Assembly: GCA_004213175.1 (NCBI GenBank) | Contig: SHAT01000006.1 | Span: forward strand, 1 to 59,212 | Direction: 5' to 3' | Origin: Pseudomonadota bacterium | Lineage (GTDB): Bacteria; SAR324; NAC60-12 | DNA length: 59,212 bases | Shown: in pieces, positions 54,451 through 59,212 of the stretch | Layout of the letters: each line of letters begins with the position of its first letter | Numbering within the stretch: the stretch's first letter is position 1 | Notes under the pieces: generated by a model | Seen by the model: only the letters and a program-made list of their open reading frames with translations | Database searches by the model: none | Told to the model about the DNA's origin: nothing | Translations under genes and position numbers: made by a program

Positions 54451-55821
54451 ATGAATATTCAAGAAAGCACCACAGAACTTCAACACTTGGATGGACAACA
54501 TCATGTACACCCTTTTACAGATCCTAAAGCAATTCAAAAAGACGGATCTCGAGTGATTACCCGTGCAGAAGGGATATATCTATGGGACTCAAACGGTGAA
54601 AAAATACTTGACGGTATGGCTGGACTGTGGTGTGTCAATGTGGGTTATGGACGTGAAAACCTCGCAAAGGCAGCCTATGAACAATTACAAGTATTACCTT
54701 ATTACAATACATTTTTCAAAACAACAACTCCTCCTGCTATATCTCTAGCAAAAAAACTTGCCGAGATAACCCCTGAAGGATTCAACCACGTATTTTTCAC
54801 CAACTCAGGTTCTGAGGCTAATGACACAGTAATTAGGACAGTCAGGCGTTATTGGCGGGTACTCGCGAAACCTGAGAAACGTTACATCATCAGCCGTAAA
54901 GAAGCTTATCATGGCAGTACAGTTGCTGCTGCAAGTTTGGGGGGACAAAGTTATGCCCATGAAATGGATGGATTGCCTATTCCCGAAATTGTTCACATTG
55001 ACCATCCATACTGGTATGGGAAAGGTGGAAAATTGTCACCAGATGATTTTGGACTTAAAACCGCACAATGTCTGGAAACTAAAATTAAGGAAATCGGTTC
55101 GGAAAAAGTAGCGGCATTTATTGGCGAGCCTATCCAAGGTGCTGGCGGGTTAGTTGTTCCTCCTGATACTTATTGGCCTGAAATTCAAAGAATTTGTAAA
55201 AAATACGGAATACTATTGATTGCAGATGAAGTCATCTGCGGATTCGGTCGTACAGGAAACTGGTTTGGAAGTGAAACCTTTGACATCAAAGCCGATCTGA
55301 TGCCAATTGCAAAAGGTCTTTCTTCAGGATATTTGCCAATAGGTGGAGTTATGATGCACGATCGCGTTATGGATGTATTGATAGAAAAAGGTGGTGATTT
55401 TGATCACGGGTTCACATATTCAGGTCACCCAGTTGCGTGTGCTGTTGCTCTTGAAAATATTAAAATTCTTGAGGAAGAAAAACTTGTTGAAAAAGTAGCC
55501 AACGAAACTGGTCCATACCTAAAAAAATGCTGGAAGGAATTTGAAAGCCATCCAATTGTTGGCGAAGTCCGCAATGTCGGATTGCTTGGAGCTATTGAGC
55601 TGGTGAAAAATAAAGACAAAAGACAATTTTTCCCTAGCGATAAAAAGGTTGGTGATGCCTGCAGAAACTTTTGTTTTGAGAACAACCTAGTAATGCGTGC
55701 TCTTCGTGATACGATGATAGTTTCTCCGCCATTGACAATGACAGTGGAGCAAATTGACGAAATGGCAGATTTGGTTAAACATTGTCTTGATCTGACTGCA
55801 GATAGGTTTGGGATAAAATAG
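54451..55821 (+). CDS. Class III (omega) aminotransferase
   Basis: The 456-residue enzyme starts with QHHVHPFTDPKAI and has GLWCVNVGYGRE, FFTNSGSEANDTVIRTVRRYW, EPIQGAGGLVVPP, IADEVICGFGRTG and the PLP Lys in IAKGLSSGYLPIGGVM. These are typical of omega-amino acid:pyruvate or polyamine aminotransferases (SpuC/TauT-like groups). The donor is not determinable. It has a free-standing start. Confidence 0.9.
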   Translation: MNIQESTTELQHLDGQHHVHPFTDPKAIQKDGSRVITRAEGIYLWDSNGEKILDGMAGLWCVNVGYGRENLAKAAYEQLQVLPYYNTFFKTTTPPAISLAKKLAEITPEGFNHVFFTNSGSEANDTVIRTVRRYWRVLAKPEKRYIISRKEAYHGSTVAAASLGGQSYAHEMDGLPIPEIVHIDHPYWYGKGGKLSPDDFGLKTAQCLETKIKEIGSEKVAAFIGEPIQGAGGLVVPPDTYWPEIQRICKKYGILLIADEVICGFGRTGNWFGSETFDIKADLMPIAKGLSSGYLPIGGVMMHDRVMDVLIEKGGDFDHGFTYSGHPVACAVALENIKILEEEKLVEKVANETGPYLKKCWKEFESHPIVGEVRNVGLLGAIELVKNKDKRQFFPSDKKVGDACRNFCFENNLVMRALRDTMIVSPPLTMTVEQIDEMADLVKHCLDLTADRFGIK

Positions 55822-56152
55822 GAATTTGTTTAAACAAGAAATCAATATTGTAGTCGATAGAAACAACCTTAAAACTATTAAGATTTTTATACCACTGTGT
55901 TTCATATTGGGTACCCAATTATTAATTTTTTTAATTAATAATTGCCAGTTTTTTTGGGGTTCAAGACTAGAGAGGATTTAACCTATGGAAGTAATTGAAC
56001 TTTATGGTTTTTTGCTCAAGGATAATTATATTCTCAATCAAATGTAGAAAGGCCAACCAGAAAAAATGTTTTACTGAATACTATAACCAAAAGTGTGGCA
56101 AAGCCAACAAATTCAAAATCGTCTTTATCTGAATTAGCAACTAAATGTGGAT
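55822..56152. other. Intergenic region, no supported gene
   Basis: The 331-base interval contains only a 20-codon ORF at 55985 that I do not consider supported. The base composition is AT-rich with no clear terminator. Confidence 0.4.
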
Positions 56153-56287
56153 CTATTTCCAGCAATGACAATCCTCATTAGGTGCACATTTTTTGAGGTC
56201 TCCTTCACATAACTCTGTTGTTTTGCTAGAACAACCAATAAATACTAAAACTATTAACATTAAACATAACTGATTAAAAAATTTCAT
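56153..56287 (-). CDS. Small lipoprotein, 44 aa
   Basis: Using the Met at 56287 gives a compact lipoprotein MKFFNQLCLMLIVLVFIGCS with a lipobox FIGC and a short tail containing four further Cys (..ELCEGDLKKCAPNEDCHC). Longer in-frame versions from 56353 add a poor N-region. The CxxxxxxxCxxxxxCxC pattern suggests disulfides or metal binding. No family is recognised. Confidence 0.5.
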   Translation of the reverse strand: MKFFNQLCLMLIVLVFIGCSSKTTELCEGDLKKCAPNEDCHCWK

Positions 56288-56630
56288 AATCATTTTCTCA
56301 CTAGTAATTAATATTAAGGAATTATAATAGCCTTGAGATAAAATTTTTTTCATGGCTAACTTGCAAGTGGAGTAATTCTACTAATTCTAAGAGTATACTC
56401 ATCACCTAAAGGATATGCAAGGTCTATCAAAGTATATTCTATATCATTAGATTAACCAAAAATTAGAGACATGGCAACATTAGAACTTTAGGATTCTCAC
56501 CCTACCATGAAGAATGTATTTATCTATTTGAAGATCGTTTTATTATAAAGAATCTGACTTTAAAGAATTTAGTGTATGTTTTTCAAAGTAGAAAATAACT
56601 GACATTTAAGAGTTTTGAAAAATACATAAT
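56288..56630. other. Intergenic region, no supported gene
   Basis: The 343-base gap has only short, uneven ORFs on both strands and no recognisable RNA or repeat. It may hold a decayed gene, but I cannot support one. Confidence 0.35.
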
Positions 56631-57737
56631 TCAACAATCCATCATTGTTTCTTCAGACAATTGATCCACAACTGCTTCAAGGCTATCCGTTTTTTCGTAA
56701 CATGAAAGCTGTCTATCAGCACTTGAACCTTCTTTGAGTAGGGTGAATAAGTATTCGACTTCCTTTCTGGTTCCAAGTGGATCAAGAACATCGTCAACCA
56801 GCTCAATCAACTCCATCGTCAATTCACTCGTCAAGATCTCACTCTGCTTGCCAAAATCAATGAGTTTACCTTTAACACCATCTTTGATAGCTCGCCATTT
56901 GTTTTCAGCAATCATGGAACTCCTGTATGGACGCCATGATTGATTCATCAGCCTGAGCTTGATGAGTTTAGCCACTAATGACTGAATTAAGGCTGCAATG
57001 GCAATGACTTCATTGACCTTAGTAGTACAATCGCATATTCGAAATTCGAGTGTAGGGAATTTTGGATGAGGGCGGATATCCCACCAGATTTTTGTTGCTT
57101 CATCTATGCAACCGCACTTAATAAGAGTATCGATGTACTGATCATATTCTACGGATGAATTGAACAACTCTGGAATGCCGGTACGTGGAAGATCTTCAAA
57201 AACTATGCTGCGATATGATTTAAAACCTGTTTTTTGCCCCCACCAGAATGGTGAAGAAGTTGAGAGAGATAAAATATGAGGCACAAAATACCTCATTTGG
57301 TTCATGATATCGATGCGCAGGTCAGGATCCTTGATGCCAATATGTACATGCATCCCGAAAATCAGTAAACGTTTTGCTACAATCTGCATGGAATCAAGTA
57401 ATCCCATGTAACGCTCATTGTTGGTTACAAGCTGATCTTCCCATTTCGAAAATGGATGTGTTCCAGCGGCGATGATTTGACATTTGTTTTTAGCAGCAAT
57501 ATCTGAAACCAAGTTTCTCAATCGACAGATTTCATTTCTTGCTTCCTGGATGTCTTTACACACACTACTACCCACTTCGATCTGCGACTGCAAAAATTCA
57601 GGTTTTACATTTTCATTGAACAGAATTGCACCTTGTTCCATGAATTCTGTAATAAAAGAAGTCAATTCTCTGGATTCGGTATCAATTATTTGATACTCCT
57701 CTTCAATTCCAATCGTCAATTCATCAAAAATTTGCAT
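56631..57737 (-). CDS. GCS2-type carboxylate-amine ligase (YbdK family)
   Basis: The 368-residue protein has LTIGIEEEYQIIDTES at the start, AAGTHPFSKWEDQ and GMHVHIGIKDPDLR, the signatures of the GCS2/YbdK group. Members form gamma-glutamyl or other carboxylate-amine amides using ATP. The physiological substrate is uncertain because YbdK has weak glutamate-cysteine ligase activity. Confidence 0.88.
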   Translation of the reverse strand: MQIFDELTIGIEEEYQIIDTESRELTSFITEFMEQGAILFNENVKPEFLQSQIEVGSSVCKDIQEARNEICRLRNLVSDIAAKNKCQIIAAGTHPFSKWEDQLVTNNERYMGLLDSMQIVAKRLLIFGMHVHIGIKDPDLRIDIMNQMRYFVPHILSLSTSSPFWWGQKTGFKSYRSIVFEDLPRTGIPELFNSSVEYDQYIDTLIKCGCIDEATKIWWDIRPHPKFPTLEFRICDCTTKVNEVIAIAALIQSLVAKLIKLRLMNQSWRPYRSSMIAENKWRAIKDGVKGKLIDFGKQSEILTSELTMELIELVDDVLDPLGTRKEVEYLFTLLKEGSSADRQLSCYEKTDSLEAVVDQLSEETMMDC

Positions 57738-58160
57738 GGAATGAATCTCAGGATTTAGTTAAGTATGATTACGTCAATTAAACAGAACATATACCAACTT
57801 AAAATACAAATTCTTTATTTATATCCTGCAATTTATTTTTAAATATATACCTCCAATACTAATTGATCTTGTAATAATTTTAGTGGAAAAAGTGGGAAAC
57901 TATTTACTTATAGGATTAAATAGTAAATAAAGCCAGAATGTTAGAAAGTTGGTAGGAGATTGCTAACTATAAAATAGAATCAATAACTAATAATATTAGT
58001 CACTGATTTTATGTATTTTTTGGGTATACGGCGAGGTGGGCGGGACTTGAATCCATAGTTCTCTAGTAATATCAGTAATTTAACCCTGAAATCGATGCAG
58101 ACAAAAATGTAGACAAATGGGGTATCGCTTTCGCAAAGCCATGCAAATGCTGTGTTTGCG
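57738..58160. other. Non-coding region next to tRNA-Asp with a duplicated tRNA 3' end
   Basis: No gene is supported. The interval holds a degenerate copy of the tRNA-Asp 3' end (58029-58054) and two spaced direct repeats TGCAGACAAA (58096-58105) and TGTAGACAAA (58108-58117), of the kind seen beside integrase attachment sites. Confidence 0.5.
58029..58054 (-). repeat. Degenerate duplicate of the tRNA-Asp 3' end (att-like)
   Basis: On the plus strand 58029-58054 matches 58161-58186 (the T-arm/acceptor end of tRNA-Asp) at 21 of 26 positions, at a spacing of 132 bases. The rest of a tRNA is missing. Such partial tRNA copies arise when an integrating element recreates the tRNA end. Confidence 0.6.
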
Positions 58161-58237
<77 letters not shown>

Positions 58238-58252
58238 GGTAACCGAGGAATT

Positions 58253-58328
58253 TGGTGGGCGATACAAGGTTCGAACTTGTGACCTACGGCTTGTAAGGCC
58301 GTTGCTCTCCCAGCTGAGCTAATCGCCC
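58253..58328 (-). tRNA. tRNA-Val (TAC)
   Basis: On the minus strand the 76-base gene begins GGGCGAT, pairs with ATCGCCC and ends ACCA with the CCA encoded. The anticodon loop CTTACAA gives TAC. The D-loop (AGCTCAGCTGGGAGAGC) and T-arm (TTCGAAC) are standard. It lies 15 bases upstream of tRNA-Asp, so both form one transcript. Confidence 0.95.
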
Positions 58329-58329
58329 T

Positions 58330-58578
58330 AAACAGCCACACCAATGATTTAAGAAAAAAGAATGATAGTAAAAAATCATGCTGTACTTTTATTACCTCAC
58401 CTTCATCATAATACTTATTTTTTGAAATAGTGCCAGTCCTTTCTTCATTACTCTCATCTAGGAATGTATAGATTTTAGTAGTCACCATATTCTTGTGCCC
58501 AACTAAAGTAAGAATATTTAATTGTCCATCCCTTGCCATGGCTAGATTTGAACAGCGAGTATGCCTCCAGTTTATGGA
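58330..58578 (-). pseudogene. Tyrosine recombinase (integrase) C-terminal remnant
   Basis: Reading from 58578 on the minus strand gives NWRHTRCSNLAMARDGQ, then LTLVGHKNMVTTKIYTFLDE. This matches the box II region (HxLRHTxxxxLxxxG and LGHxxxxTTxxYxH) with the Tyr nucleophile in IYT. The N-terminal part is absent; a stop lies at 58579-58581. The first His of box II is lost and the frame runs on toward tRNA-Val. It sits directly upstream of two tRNA genes, so it marks an old integration site. Confidence 0.6.
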
Positions 58579-58874
58579 TTAGAAAGTTGGGAATTTAATC
58601 ATGTTTCAACGCATTATACCATTCTTTTTTGGGGCTGATGACTCCCGGTTGGCGTGACCAGAAACTATCTGATTATTTTGTGCGTATACTAATATAACTT
58701 CTCAAAATATTAAAGATAGTGTACGAGAAATTTTTCTCATGCAGTAATTTCAATAAAATTTTATAGTCAGACATCCTTTAATTGAAATTTATATATCTTG
58801 AAAACAATAATATTTTATAATAGAATCTTCGGTGCTGTAACAAGTAATTATTTTACTTTATTTTGAGTTCCAAA

Positions 58875-59212
58875 ATGTATAAGTTTGTTTACATAATTAT
58901 CATACTCATTTTTAGCGTTACCACATTATCGTGTTCCAAAAAAGAGAGTGCAGACATCGATGACAGTTCTCCCACTGACAATTCTTCCACTGACAACTCT
59001 TCTTCTACTACAACTGAAGACATTTCGATTTCAAGTTCTGCTGATAATTCAACTGTTGTTTTTGGCCAAACATATCAGTATGACCCTTCCACAAGCGGCA
59101 GTTATTCAGGTACACTCACATATTCACTGAGTAATGCGCCTGATGGTATGACCATCTCATCTTCAGGTCTTGTCGAATGGACTCCTAATAAAGCCTCAGA
59201 AATTAAAACGTA
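58875..59212 (+). CDS. Lipoprotein with putative Ig-like (He_PIG) domain, 3' truncated by window end
   Basis: ATG 58875 begins MYKFVYIIIILIFSVTTLSC with lipobox TLSC, then a Ser/Thr/Asp-rich linker with SPTDNSSTDNSS repeats. From about residue 60 the sequence GTLTYSLSNAPDGMTISS and SGLVEWTPN matches the putative Ig/cadherin-like He_PIG pattern. The frame is open at the window end. It would be a surface-anchored adhesin-like protein. The longer ORF in another frame (58948) is a shadow. Confidence 0.75.
   Translation, partial: MYKFVYIIIILIFSVTTLSCSKKESADIDDSSPTDNSSTDNSSSTTTEDISISSSADNSTVVFGQTYQYDPSTSGSYSGTLTYSLSNAPDGMTISSSGLVEWTPNKASEIKT

Overview
The window is AT-rich chromosomal DNA from a Gram-negative bacterium. 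The Gram-negative call rests on several lipoproteins with lipoboxes, KdsB for KDO activation, MurA, a Tat component, a type I secretion system and IspB-type polyprenyl synthesis. TGA is an ordinary stop codon here, and prfB carries the classic +1 frameshift. The gene mix (single-chain acetyl-CoA carboxylase, Asp-type MurA, bactofilin, MBL/cyclic-nucleotide-binding fusion) suggests an uncultured, probably marine, proteobacterial or delta-like lineage such as SAR324. That placement is inference and was not tested.

Layout: 1-3239 holds the 3' end of an M16 peptidase gene, a four-HTH protein and a TerB-like gene split by an in-frame TGA. 3288-12926 is a tight forward run: 2-hydroxyacid dehydrogenase, two lipoproteins (one TPR), a 1527-residue acetyl-CoA carboxylase and a polyprenyl synthase. 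13065-14368 (reverse) has trpC and a CheY-like regulator. 14511-16873 (forward) has an EamA transporter, two paralogous microproteins and an MTA phosphorylase. 16895-22283 (reverse) is pheT-dgkA-moaD-MBL/cNMP.

The most unusual locus is 24053-29578. A 455-residue secreted-type protein contains 26 uninterrupted heptads of the form Gly-Asp-Met-Thr-Gly-Cys-X. It is followed by a strong terminator, an ABC exporter with a C39-like domain lacking the catalytic Cys and with altered nucleotide-site motifs, and an HlyD adaptor fused to an N-terminal cyclic-nucleotide-binding domain. Together they look like a dedicated type I secretion system for a Cys/Met/Asp-rich repeat protein, possibly gated by cAMP or cGMP. 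A broken MORN-repeat lipoprotein gene follows.

30652-54048 is mostly housekeeping: guaA (long form), tatB, kdsB, a thiopurine methyltransferase, prfB, yajQ, an S41 protease, an acyl-CoA synthetase, hflX, murA (Asp in place of the catalytic Cys), a HelD-like helicase, an aminotransferase, a bactofilin, hisA-hisF (hisF apparently starting at AUU) and the NAD(P)HX repair enzyme. 54451-59212 contains a class III aminotransferase, a GCS2-type ligase, tRNA-Asp and tRNA-Val with a duplicated tRNA 3' end, a tyrosine-recombinase remnant (an old integration site) and the start of a lipoprotein with a putative Ig-like domain.
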